From Streptomyces sp. NBC_00704 (GTDB taxonomy: Bacteria > Actinomycetota > Actinomycetes > Streptomycetales > Streptomycetaceae): a stretch of 64,000 bases of DNA. Below, piece after piece: positions 49,778 to 58,267 of this stretch. Within the stretch, counting starts at the first letter, position 1; each line of letters opens with the position of its first letter. The notes beneath the pieces are model-generated. The model had not been told where the DNA came from. It searched no databases and saw only the letters and a list, made by a program, of their open reading frames with translations. Location: contig NZ_CP109000.1 in the NCBI RefSeq assembly GCF_036226605.1, forward strand, positions 4,894,501-4,958,500, in the 5' to 3' direction. Both the position numbers and the translations under genes were made by a program.

Positions 49778-51295
49778 TCAGGTCGGGCTCAGGCCGTGGC
49801 TGCGCAGCCACGGCAGCGGGTCGATCGCCGAGCCGCCGGCCGGGCGGACCTCGAAGTGCAGGTGCGGGCCGGTGGAGTTGCCCGAGTTCCCGGAGTACGC
49901 GATGGGATCGCCGGCTTTGACGGTCGTCCCGGAGGGCACCCGGTAGCTGGAGAGGTGGCAGTACCAGGTCTCCGTGCCGTCCTTCTCGGTGAGGATCAGC
50001 ATGTTCCCGTAGGCGCTGTTCCACTGCGTGCGGACGGTCCCGTCGGTCGCCGCCATCACGGTGGTGCCGTACGACACCGGGAAGTCGATGCCGGTGTGCT
50101 GGGACATCCAGTTGATGCCGGCCTGGCCGAAGTAGGCGCTGAGGCCGTGCTGCGCGACCGGGAGGGCGTACTTGGGGCGCAGCCGCTCCTTGCGGGCCGC
50201 TTCGGCGGCGGCCTTCTTCTGCTCGGCAGCCTGCTGCGCCTTGAGGTCGATGCGTTCCTGTGTGCGGCTGGCCCGGTCGGCGAAGTCGTCGGCTCCGGCG
50301 CTGAGGGTCTCCAGCTGGCTGTCGAGCCTGATGTTTGCGGCGGACGGCTTCACGGGCTGCGCGTCCGCGGCCGAAGCCGTGGTGTCCTTGCCGTCGCCGC
50401 CGGTCAGGGGAAGCGAGCCGACCGAGGCCGCGGCGATCCCGGCGACGCCCATCACGCACACCGAGGGCACCGCCACCGTCAGCAGCGCGGAGCGTTTGGC
50501 GGGCGTGCGGCGGCGCGAGCGGTTCGCGTTGCGGGTGGCGGCGCGGCCGAGCGGTGCGGGCGCCGCGTCCTCCTGGTCGTCGAGGAGGGAGGGCGCCTCG
50601 TCGGTCGGCTCGTCGTGGGCGACCTGCTCGAAGGTGGCGGTGGCCTGCTGGTCGAACGGAACCTCGGCGGGCGGCTGTTCGTAGGTGTCGGAGCCCTGGT
50701 CGGCACCCGGATTCTCACCGGTGCTCCCGCCGCCGTCGGAGTTCCACTGAGTGGCGTCGTACGCGCCCGTGTCGAAGACCTGCGTGCCCCATTCCCATTG
50801 CTGGGTCCGGTCGGCCGGGTTCGCGGACTGGTCGGGCTGGAGCCAGGCGTTCGCGTCCCACTGGCCGCTGGCGTCCGGCGCCGTCGCCTGCTGCGGCACG
50901 GCGGACAGGTGCTGCTGCTCGCCGGACCAGGCGGTCGCGTCGTACGCGCCGGTGTCGTAGGCGGCGTGGTGCTGGGCGGCGTAACCGTCGTAGTTCAGGG
51001 CCTGGTGACCGCCCGTGTCCATGGTCTGGTGGCTGCCCGTGTGCCACTGCGTGCCGTCGTAGGCGCCGGGGGCCGTGCCGTCGCCCGGAAGCTCGCCGAA
51101 GAGGGGGTCGGCCGCCGTGGGATGCCCGCCGGTCTGCGTCCCGGCGTCGTAGGCGCCGGTCTCGTAGCCGGGGTACGTGGTGAAGCCGTCGTAGTGGGCG
51201 TCCTGGGCGCCGTACGACGCGTAGGGCGCCGAAGCGGCGTCGGAAGCCGGGGCCGGGGTGCTCATGACCCCCGACGGGTGACGGTCGTTCACCAA
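49778..51295 (-). CDS. Membrane-anchored M23 metallopeptidase with cytoplasmic repeats
   Basis: 505 residues. No signal peptide: about 265 N-terminal residues are Gly/Gln/Asp/Tyr-rich with repeats of TGAYDATxW, DTGAYDATQW and APGAYDGTQW, followed by a basic patch (RRRTPAKR), a single span near 268-290 (ALLTVAVPSVCVMGVAGIAA), a coiled coil near 315-375 (KAQQAAEQKKAAAEAARKER) and a LytM/M23 domain: H400 and D404 (HTGIDF), H478 and H480 (HLHFE). The topology, repeats inside and endopeptidase outside, suggests the inner part recruits something at the membrane. GTG start behind GAGAAG. Confidence 0.9.
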   Translation of the reverse strand: MVNDRHPSGVMSTPAPASDAASAPYASYGAQDAHYDGFTTYPGYETGAYDAGTQTGGHPTAADPLFGELPGDGTAPGAYDGTQWHTGSHQTMDTGGHQALNYDGYAAQHHAAYDTGAYDATAWSGEQQHLSAVPQQATAPDASGQWDANAWLQPDQSANPADRTQQWEWGTQVFDTGAYDATQWNSDGGGSTGENPGADQGSDTYEQPPAEVPFDQQATATFEQVAHDEPTDEAPSLLDDQEDAAPAPLGRAATRNANRSRRRTPAKRSALLTVAVPSVCVMGVAGIAAASVGSLPLTGGDGKDTTASAADAQPVKPSAANIRLDSQLETLSAGADDFADRASRTQERIDLKAQQAAEQKKAAAEAARKERLRPKYALPVAQHGLSAYFGQAGINWMSQHTGIDFPVSYGTTVMAATDGTVRTQWNSAYGNMLILTEKDGTETWYCHLSSYRVPSGTTVKAGDPIAYSGNSGNSTGPHLHFEVRPAGGSAIDPLPWLRSHGLSPT

Positions 51296-51692
51296 CTTCT
51301 CTTTCGCCGACGACAGGGGCTGCCAGAGCAGTGCGGCGACTGTACCCGGCAGTACGCGGGCACGACAATCTTCTGCAGGTTTCGCGCCCGAAGGAAAAGG
51401 GCATTCGGCCGTGTTTCGGGGGACGAGGGGCGCGAGCTTGGTCCTAGGTTCGATTAGCGTTCGATGACGGAGCAGTCGCGGAGCCTTCGCGGAGGGGCCG
51501 CGGAGGGGTGCTGGGCGGGCGCTGGAGGGGTGGTGGGGGGCGCCTGGAGCGGGTGAGACGCTTCTGAGGGGCTCCTTCGCCCCGGCGGATCTTCGGCCCC
51601 GAGGGATCCCGGCCCCGGCGGATCTCCTTCGGGGCCGCTTCGGCGGTGCGTCCGTGTTGCGTCGGCTCCCGTCGGGCGCTGGTCGGCGCGGC
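51296..51692. other. Gap between M23 peptidase and lipase genes
   Basis: About 400 bases between two leftward genes. A 9-bp stem (CGGCCCCGA at 51594-51602 with TCGGGGCCG at 51629-51637) could end the lipase transcript. The M23 promoter should lie near 51300-51470, but I find no clear hexamers. No gene. Confidence 0.5.
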
Positions 51693-52694
51693 TCAGGCCA
51701 CCGTCAGGCCGCCGCTGCGGGGAGCGGTGGCGGCGACGTCGGCGGAGGCCGGCGGATGTTCGGTGTCGAGGGCCTGCCGGATGCCGGTCGCGACGGCGGG
51801 GTGCACGGGCAGCGCGAGGTGGCCGATGCCGGTCACCCGGACGTTCTGGGCCAGCAGGTCCGGATGGTCGACGCACGCCGACTCCAGCGGGTCCATCAGG
51901 TGGTCGAGATCGCTCCAGAAGCTGACGAAGTGGGTGCGGCAGCCCGGTGCGGGGCGGGCCAGTTCCTCGATGAGTTCCGAGCCGGGGCGCATCTGGCGCA
52001 CGATCGGGTGCGCGTTGGCGAGCGGTGCGACCCGGGTTCCCGAGTGCGGGGTGCCCAGGGTGACGAGCGTCCGCACGCGGGCGTCTCCCGCGAGCCGCTG
52101 CACGTAGTAGCGGGCTATCAGGCCGCCCAGGCTGTGCCCGACCACGTCGACCTGCGGGCTGCCGGTGCGTTCGCAGATCTCCTCTATGTGCCGGCCGAGG
52201 AGTTCGGCCGCGGTCCGGATGTCGCACGTCAGGGGCGAGTAGTTCAGCGACTCGACGCGGTGCCTGCCGTGCTGGGCCAGGCTGCGGCGCAGCAGGACGA
52301 ACACGGAACGGTTGTCGATGAAGCCGTGCAGCAGCACGACCGGGGGCGCGGAGGACGCGGGCAGGTGCGTCGGCTCTCCCGCGGACGCCGGTCCGGGCAG
52401 TTCGGGACGCATCGCGCAGCGGCGCTCCTGCGCCATCCCGGAGGGGTAGAGGAGCAGGTGCCCGGCGAGGATCGCCAGGTCCAGCGCGGTCGCCTTGAGG
52501 AGGGCCACGGAGAAACCGGCCAGCCTGCCCGGCAGACCGGGAAGGTTCGGCAGTCCCGGAAGGCTCGGGAAGCTCGGGAAGCTCGGCAGGTCGGAGAGGC
52601 TGGGGAAGACGGCGAGGCCGGCGAGGTTCGGCATGTCCGGCAGCAGGCGCTGACACAACGGAAGAATGGGCTGCAAGGCCCGGGTGACCTTCAT
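51693..52694 (-). CDS. Alpha/beta-hydrolase lipase or esterase
   Basis: 333 residues. The nucleophile elbow is GHSLGG with S188; the oxyanion region LLHGFIDNRSVF, a later LGTPHSGT and the histidine region IGHLALPVHPAV complete a lipase-type fold. The N-terminal 70 residues contain an odd run of Leu/Pro/Phe/Ser repeats (LPSFPSFPSLPGLPNLPGLP), perhaps a flexible membrane-associated segment; no cleavable signal is obvious. The ATG at 52694 has GGAGG upstream. Substrate unknown. Confidence 0.9.
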   Translation of the reverse strand: MKVTRALQPILPLCQRLLPDMPNLAGLAVFPSLSDLPSFPSFPSLPGLPNLPGLPGRLAGFSVALLKATALDLAILAGHLLLYPSGMAQERRCAMRPELPGPASAGEPTHLPASSAPPVVLLHGFIDNRSVFVLLRRSLAQHGRHRVESLNYSPLTCDIRTAAELLGRHIEEICERTGSPQVDVVGHSLGGLIARYYVQRLAGDARVRTLVTLGTPHSGTRVAPLANAHPIVRQMRPGSELIEELARPAPGCRTHFVSFWSDLDHLMDPLESACVDHPDLLAQNVRVTGIGHLALPVHPAVATGIRQALDTEHPPASADVAATAPRSGGLTVA

Positions 52695-53198
52695 GGCCGA
52701 CCTCCTGTCGGCACGCTGAGGACTTCTCTGTCCCCCGTGTGCCCTCGTGGAAGTCGCTGTCGAGGAGGTCGATCGGGCACGCCAGGGCGTATGGCGGGTG
52801 AGGCCCGCGGTCTGGGGGTGCACGGCTCTCATGGCACCCGGTCGTACCGCTCGACGGACGGGATCCCTGCCGGTGCTGGCGACGAGGCTCCCGCTGTCGT
52901 GCCTTACCTGTCCTACGTGACCATCGTGCCCGCCGATCCGCCGTACCGCCACGCGGCGCCTTCCGCGGCGCCCGGCGGCACCGCTGTCCCGACGCGGCTC
53001 CGGTGCGACCGCTCTCCCGTGGGGTGGGGGAGCGGTGCGCGGTGAACGTGTCCCTCTGTGCGATTTTCCCCCTCGGCCCGCACCGTGAAACTGCCGGTTG
53101 GGGGATGCCGGCGATAACGTGCGTTCACGCGCGGGGGCCGTCTGGCCCGGGGCGGGCGGGCGGTGGAGGATGGACGCAGTCGCTTCATGGAGGCAGTG
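52695..53198. other. Divergent gap between lipase and icmB
   Basis: About 500 bases without a gene. A hairpin ACCGCTCTCCC (53008-53018) and GGGGGAGCGGT (53026-53036) stands in the middle, with one mismatch and a short loop; it could be a terminator or operator. GGAGGCAG before 53199 is the icmB ribosome-binding site. Confidence 0.5.
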
Positions 53199-53615
<417 letters not shown>

Positions 53616-53731
53616 CGAGGGCGAGTCGGGACGGGGCGGACGGGGCGGACGGGGCGGGGCGGGACCTTGTTCTGAACGTCGACCCCGGCGTGGATGCGCC
53701 TCGGGGCCGGGTGCCGTTCCGGACGGGGGCC

Positions 53732-55348
53732 TCACGCGGGGACCTCCAGCTCCGCCGTCATCGCCGCTCTCAACCGCAGCGTCCGGCACAGGCGTTGGAA
53801 GGCTTCCGCCCAGTAACCGCCCGCGCCGGGGGAGGCGTCCTCCTGTTCGTCCGGCACGGCCAGCAGGGCGTCCAGGCGGACCGCCTCCGACGGGTCCAGG
53901 CAGCGTTCGGCCAAACCCATGACGCCGCTGAAGCTCCAGGGGTAACTGCCCGCGTCGCGCGCGATGTTGAGCGCGTCGACCACGGCCCTGCCCAGCGGGG
54001 CGGCCCAGGGCACCGAGCAGACGCCCAGCAGCTGGAACGCCTCCGACAGGCCGTGCGCCGCGATGAAACCCGCGACCCACTCGGCCCGTACCGGCGCCGT
54101 CAGCGTGCCCAGCAGTTTGGCCCGTTCGGCGAGGGACACCGCGCCCGGCCCGCCCGCACCGGGCGCCGACGGCGGTCCGAGCAGCGCCCGCGACCAGTCC
54201 GGGTCCCGCTGCCGCACCGCGGCCCGGCACCAGGCCGCGTGCAGTTCGCCCAGCCAGTCGTCGGCCACCGGCATCGCGACGATCTGCTCGGGCGTCCGGC
54301 CGCCCAGCCGGGCCGGCCAGCCGGCGAGCGGGGCCGCCTCCACCAGCTGACCGAGCCACCACGACCGTTCGCCCCGGCCGGACGGCGGGTTGGGCGACAC
54401 CCCGTCGCGTTCCATGGCCGCGTCGCACTCGTGCGGCGCCTCCACCAGGAGTGTGGGCGTGTCACGGGTGTGGTCGACGGCCACGCACGCGCCGGCCCGG
54501 ACGGCCATCCGGGCGGCCAGCGCCGACTGCGGCAGCGCCGACAGCAGCTCCGCCGCCGTGGCGCGCACGTTGCGGCTGCGGTCGGCCAGTGCCTGCTCCA
54601 GGAACGGCTCGTCCCGCGGGCCGAGTCCGGCGCGCAGCGAGTCGAGGAACATCAGCCGGTCCTCGGCGCGCTCCGTCGGCCAGGTGGCTTCCAGCAGTTC
54701 GCGTGCCGCGTCGGGGTCGCGGGCGCGGACGGCCGCGAGGAGCGAGACGCGTTCGGCGAACAGGCCCTCCTGCCAGAGCTGTTCGATCCGCCCGGCCTCC
54801 TGCGGGCCGGGCAGCGCCGTGCCGCCGCCCGGGCTCGCGCGCAGCGCGAACCGCCAGTCCGGGTTGAGCCGGGCCAGCCACAGCGCGCGCGGACCGGCGA
54901 AGCGCAGCGCGGCCGGACGCAGGTCCGTTCGCGCGCGTGCCGCGTCGAGCAGCGCGGGGAGCGACTCGGGGGGCGCGGCGAACCCCCGTTCGTTCACCGC
55001 CGACAGCCACTGCGGCAACAGCTCGACGAGGTCGGGCGTGGTCCCTCTGCGGCCGCCCTGCGCGGTGCCGGGGCGGTCGGCCAGGAGCAGGGCGAGCCTG
55101 CGGGCGGCCGCGGGGGGAAGCGGGGGGCGCCGGTCCTCGGGGGCCGGCCGCGGGCGGGGCGCGGCGGGGCCGGGGCGCAGGCCTGCCCGTCGGCGGACGG
55201 TCTCCGCGGCGGCGGCGTCCAGCAGGGCCGACGGCGCGCCGCGGCCGGGGGCGGCGCCCGGGGGCGTGCGGCGGTCGGTGCCCAGGAGTGCCGCGGTGAC
55301 CAGGTCCTCCCAGGCGGGCGGCGGGGGGAGGGACGAGCCGGTGTTCAT
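53732..55348 (-). CDS. DUF5691 family protein (damage module)
   Basis: 538 residues, unknown biochemistry; recognisable as the DUF5691 family by its opening WEDLVTAALLGTDRR and the recurring tryptophan/arginine motifs in a helical array (WPTERAEDRLMFLDSLRAGL, ADRSRNVRATAAELLSALP). The latter reads like HEAT-type repeats, so a protein-binding solenoid is inferred. It follows the SWIM protein gene in the same direction and is very probably co-transcribed. ATG at 55348 behind GAAGGGAG. Confidence 0.84.
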   Translation of the reverse strand: MNTGSSLPPPPAWEDLVTAALLGTDRRTPPGAAPGRGAPSALLDAAAAETVRRRAGLRPGPAAPRPRPAPEDRRPPLPPAAARRLALLLADRPGTAQGGRRGTTPDLVELLPQWLSAVNERGFAAPPESLPALLDAARARTDLRPAALRFAGPRALWLARLNPDWRFALRASPGGGTALPGPQEAGRIEQLWQEGLFAERVSLLAAVRARDPDAARELLEATWPTERAEDRLMFLDSLRAGLGPRDEPFLEQALADRSRNVRATAAELLSALPQSALAARMAVRAGACVAVDHTRDTPTLLVEAPHECDAAMERDGVSPNPPSGRGERSWWLGQLVEAAPLAGWPARLGGRTPEQIVAMPVADDWLGELHAAWCRAAVRQRDPDWSRALLGPPSAPGAGGPGAVSLAERAKLLGTLTAPVRAEWVAGFIAAHGLSEAFQLLGVCSVPWAAPLGRAVVDALNIARDAGSYPWSFSGVMGLAERCLDPSEAVRLDALLAVPDEQEDASPGAGGYWAEAFQRLCRTLRLRAAMTAELEVPA

Positions 55349-55533
55349 GAGACTCCCTTCGGTTTGCCGTGTGCGCTGCTGCGTGCTGCGTGCTGCGGTG
55401 GTGCCGTGGCGGTGCGGTGATGCTGCCGTGGTGCCGTGGTGCTGTCTTGGTGCTGCGGTGGTTTCGTAGTGCTGCGGTGGTGCCGTGGTGTCGCGTCATG
55501 TTCCGCTTCGTCGGTGGGGTCGTGCCGGGGCGT
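55349..55533. repeat. GCTGCGGTGGTGCCGTGG tandem words
   Basis: The gap between the SWIM and DUF5691 genes consists largely of GTGCTGCGGTGGT and GTGCCGTGGTGCT variants. They may form structure in the shared transcript; no gene. Confidence 0.7.
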
Positions 55534-56898
55534 TCAGCACAGGCGCACCGCGTTGCCGGGCCCCGTCGGCCAGGCCGTGAGCGGGGTGAAGCCGCGGTGG
55601 CCGCACTCGCCGAAGACCTTGACGGGGGCGCCGCCCGACAGGGCGACCAGCCGCCACAGGCCGGGGCGGGATCGCGCGGCGGTGGTCAGGGGCAGCGCCG
55701 TGCCGCCCGTGGCGTCGGCCAGTTGCCAGGAGTCGCCGTCCGGGACGGGTATGACGTCGTCCAGCGTCACCGGCACGGACTCCCGCCACGGGTCGTCGCG
55801 CAGGGCCTCGCCGTAACGGGCGGTCGCCTCGGCCGTCGTGCCGCCCGGGGGGCGGACGCCGGTGGGGGCGGGCGGCGCGAACTGCTCGCCGAGCGAGGCG
55901 CGCAGGCCGCCCGTCCCCGGGTGGGCGGACAGCTCGGCGTCCAGCACGAGGCCGACGGGCAGGGTCAGTTCGGGGGCGCGGCCCGCGGCGCCGTAGGAGA
56001 GGAGGAGAGCCGTGCGGCCGGACGCGGCGCCGTGCAGCCAGATGCGGCGCGTCGTCAGTTTCGGGTCGGTCCTGTCGTACTGGGCGAGGACCAGCCAGTC
56101 GTCCCGGACGGGCGGTCCCTGCGGGGACGAGGGCAGCCCGACGCGGGTGCGGACCGTCGCCGCGAGGGCGTCCGGCAGCCGCTCGCGGTGCAGCCAGCCC
56201 CGGTCGAGGAGGTGGAGCAGGGCGCACTCCTCCAGCAGGCGCACCGGCCAGCCCGGCCCGGAGGCCGGGACGGCTCCCAACTCCCGCACTCGCGAGGCGA
56301 GCCCGGGGGCCTGAGCGTCGACCATGCGGGCGGCCGTCTCCTCCCACAGCCCGTACCCGGCCTGCTCGGCCGTGGCCAGACCGGCGCGCAGCAGGTCGGT
56401 CAGGCGCTCCTCCAGATCCGTGGCGCCCGCGGTGATCCGCTCGGCGCGGCGCTCGGCCCGGCGGCGCGCCCCCTCCGGGTCGGCCGGCCCGGACGGGGAA
56501 CCCGCCCGGCCCGCCTCACGTTCGTCCTGTGTGCGTCTGCGGCCGGCGAGCCACTCCTCGGCCCAGTCCGGAGCCTGCCCGTCGTCGGGTACCGACGCCT
56601 CCCCGCCGGACCAGAGCAGCAGCAGCCCGAGGGCGTGCTTGCACGGGAACTTACGACTGGGACAACTGCACTTGTAGGCCGGGCCGGGGGCGCCGGAGCC
56701 GCCCACGACGTCGACGACCGTCCGGTACGGCGTGCTGCCGCTGCCCTTGCACAGCCCCCACACCGCCCCCTCCCGCGAACTGCCCGTGCCGGACCACGGC
56801 CCGGCCGCGCCGAGTTTGCTCCCCGCTTTGCGTGACGCGGAGTCAGGCGCCAGTGCCAGCACCTGGTCCACGCTCCAGCGCACCCCCTGCTGAGTCAT
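55534..56898 (-). CDS. SWIM zinc-finger protein (damage module)
   Basis: 454 residues. The SWIM zinc site is C77, C79, C86 and H88 (CSCPSRKFPCKH). Upstream lies a small conserved domain (WSVDQVLALAPDSASRKAG); downstream is a long Arg/Glu helical part and a WLHGAASGRTALLL-type beta-rich C-terminus. SWIM domains bind DNA or protein; this family is regularly found next to MoxR-VWA genes. The ATG at 56898 is seven bases downstream of a -10-like TACCGT, so the mRNA should be leaderless and directly under the promoter at 56906-56928. Confidence 0.88.
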   Translation of the reverse strand: MTQQGVRWSVDQVLALAPDSASRKAGSKLGAAGPWSGTGSSREGAVWGLCKGSGSTPYRTVVDVVGGSGAPGPAYKCSCPSRKFPCKHALGLLLLWSGGEASVPDDGQAPDWAEEWLAGRRRTQDEREAGRAGSPSGPADPEGARRRAERRAERITAGATDLEERLTDLLRAGLATAEQAGYGLWEETAARMVDAQAPGLASRVRELGAVPASGPGWPVRLLEECALLHLLDRGWLHRERLPDALAATVRTRVGLPSSPQGPPVRDDWLVLAQYDRTDPKLTTRRIWLHGAASGRTALLLSYGAAGRAPELTLPVGLVLDAELSAHPGTGGLRASLGEQFAPPAPTGVRPPGGTTAEATARYGEALRDDPWRESVPVTLDDVIPVPDGDSWQLADATGGTALPLTTAARSRPGLWRLVALSGGAPVKVFGECGHRGFTPLTAWPTGPGNAVRLC

Positions 56899-56905
56899 GT
56901 CGTCG

Positions 56906-56928
56906 ACGGTAGGTCCCCCCACTGACAA
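56906..56928 (-). promoter_or_regulatory. RecA-NDp/PafBC-type promoter, leftward
   Basis: On the minus strand TTGTCAGTG (complement at 56920-56928), eight bases, TACCGT (complement at 56906-56911). A full match to the LexA-independent DNA-damage promoter, seven bases before the SWIM gene ATG. Confidence 0.85.
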
Positions 56929-56988
56929 TCGGCCTCTCGCACCTTCGGCGACAGCGGCCGCGACCGCGTTTTCGCAGGTCAGATCGCA

Positions 56989-57011
56989 TTGTCAGTGGCG
57001 TGGTGCACGGT
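56989..57011 (+). promoter_or_regulatory. RecA-NDp/PafBC-type promoter, rightward
   Basis: TTGTCAGTG at 56989-56997, eight bases, CACGGT at 57006-57011. The -35 part matches exactly; the -10 is off at the first base (C for T). Its CCACTGACAAT/ATTGTCAGTGG arms form an inverted repeat with the leftward promoter. Confidence 0.72.
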
Positions 57012-57053
57012 GGACACCAGATGGAACCGGCCGAGCTGGAGGGGGCCTCAGCC

Positions 57054-58184
57054 ATGTCTGTGTCCGTAGATCCGACGTCCGTGAAACCGACCGGCACCGA
57101 GCCGTCGGACGCATTGCGCCCGCACGCCGAGGAGGCCTTCGCCGCGGAACTCGCCGCGCTGGCCGCCCAGGACGACCGGCCCCGGCCGGCCCGCTGGAAC
57201 ATGTCGCCGTGGGCCGTGGCCACCTACCTCCTCGGCGGCGTCCTGCCGGACGGCACGGTCGTCACGCCGAAGTACGTGGGCCCGCGGCGCATCGTCGAGG
57301 TGGCCGTCACCACCCTCGCCACCGATCGGGCGCTGCTGCTGCTCGGGGTTCCGGGCACCGCCAAGACCTGGGTCTCCGAACACCTGGCGGCGGCGGTCAG
57401 CGGCGACTCGACCCTGCTCGTGCAGGGCACCGCGGGCACGCCGGAGGAGGCGATCCGCTACGGCTGGAACTACGCGCAGCTGCTCGCGCACGGGCCGAGC
57501 CGGGACGCGCTGGTGCCCAGCCCCGTCATGCGGGCCATGGCCACGGGAGCCACGGTCCGGGTGGAGGAGCTGACCAGGATGCCGGCCGACGTCCAGGACA
57601 CGCTGATCACCGTCCTGTCCGAGAAGACGCTGCCGATACCGGAGCTGGGCCAGGAGGTGCAGGCCGTCCGCGGCTTCAACCTCATCGCCACGGCCAACGA
57701 CCGCGACCGCGGCGTCAACGAGCTGTCCAGCGCGCTGCGCCGGCGCTTCAACACGGTGGTGCTGCCGCTGCCCGAGAGCGTCGAGGCGGAGGTCGACATC
57801 GTCGCGCGGCGCGTCGACCAGCTCGGCCGCTCCCTGGACCTGCCGCCCGCCCCGGACGGCTTCGAGGAGATCCGCCGGGTGGTGACGGTCTTCCGCGAGC
57901 TGCGCGACGGCGTCACGTCCGACGGCCGTACGAAGGTGAAGTCGCCGAGCGGCACGCTGTCCACCGCCGAGGCCATCTCCGTCGTCACCGGCGGCCTGGC
58001 GCTCGCCGCCCACTTCGGCGACGGCGTGCTGCGGCCGGCCGACGTCGCGGCGGGCATCCTCGGGGCCGTCGTGCGCGATCCGGCCGCCGACCGGGTCGTC
58101 TGGCAGGAGTACCTGGAGGCGGTCGTGCGCGAGCGCGCGGGCTGGACCGACTTCTACCGGGCCTGCCGGGAGGTGAGCGCGTGA
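57054..58184 (+). CDS. MoxR-type AAA+ ATPase (damage module)
   Basis: 376 residues. Walker A GVPGTAKT at 98-105; Walker B region with the acidic pair E171-E172 (RVEELTRM, glutamate in the place of the usual aspartate); sensor-1 asparagine N215 in IATANDRDRG; arginine-finger segment LRRRFN. The lid domain follows. MoxR ATPases act as chaperones together with VWA proteins. The ATG at 57054 was chosen for GGAGGGGG eight bases upstream; an ATG at 57021 would be almost leaderless from the rightward promoter. The stop overlaps the GTG of the next small frame. Confidence 0.92.
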   Translation: MSVSVDPTSVKPTGTEPSDALRPHAEEAFAAELAALAAQDDRPRPARWNMSPWAVATYLLGGVLPDGTVVTPKYVGPRRIVEVAVTTLATDRALLLLGVPGTAKTWVSEHLAAAVSGDSTLLVQGTAGTPEEAIRYGWNYAQLLAHGPSRDALVPSPVMRAMATGATVRVEELTRMPADVQDTLITVLSEKTLPIPELGQEVQAVRGFNLIATANDRDRGVNELSSALRRRFNTVVLPLPESVEAEVDIVARRVDQLGRSLDLPPAPDGFEEIRRVVTVFRELRDGVTSDGRTKVKSPSGTLSTAEAISVVTGGLALAAHFGDGVLRPADVAAGILGAVVRDPAADRVVWQEYLEAVVRERAGWTDFYRACREVSA

Positions 58185-58267
58185 ACAGCGATGCGGCGAC
58201 CGGGGCGGGGACCCGTGACGAGGGGAGGACGGCTGTGAACGACGACACGAAGTGGCCGCGCCGGTGA
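58181..58267 (+). CDS. 28-residue coupled mini-ORF
   Basis: GTG at 58181 overlaps the MoxR stop (GTGA), and the frame's own TGA at 58265-58267 overlaps a GTG at 58264 that can start the DUF5682 protein. The peptide (VNSDAATGAGTRDEGR, ending TKWPRR) has no recognisable domain. It may exist mainly to couple translation across the gap. An internal GTG at 58235 has its own strong AGGGGAGGAC. Confidence 0.4.
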   Translation: MNSDAATGAGTRDEGRTAVNDDTKWPRR

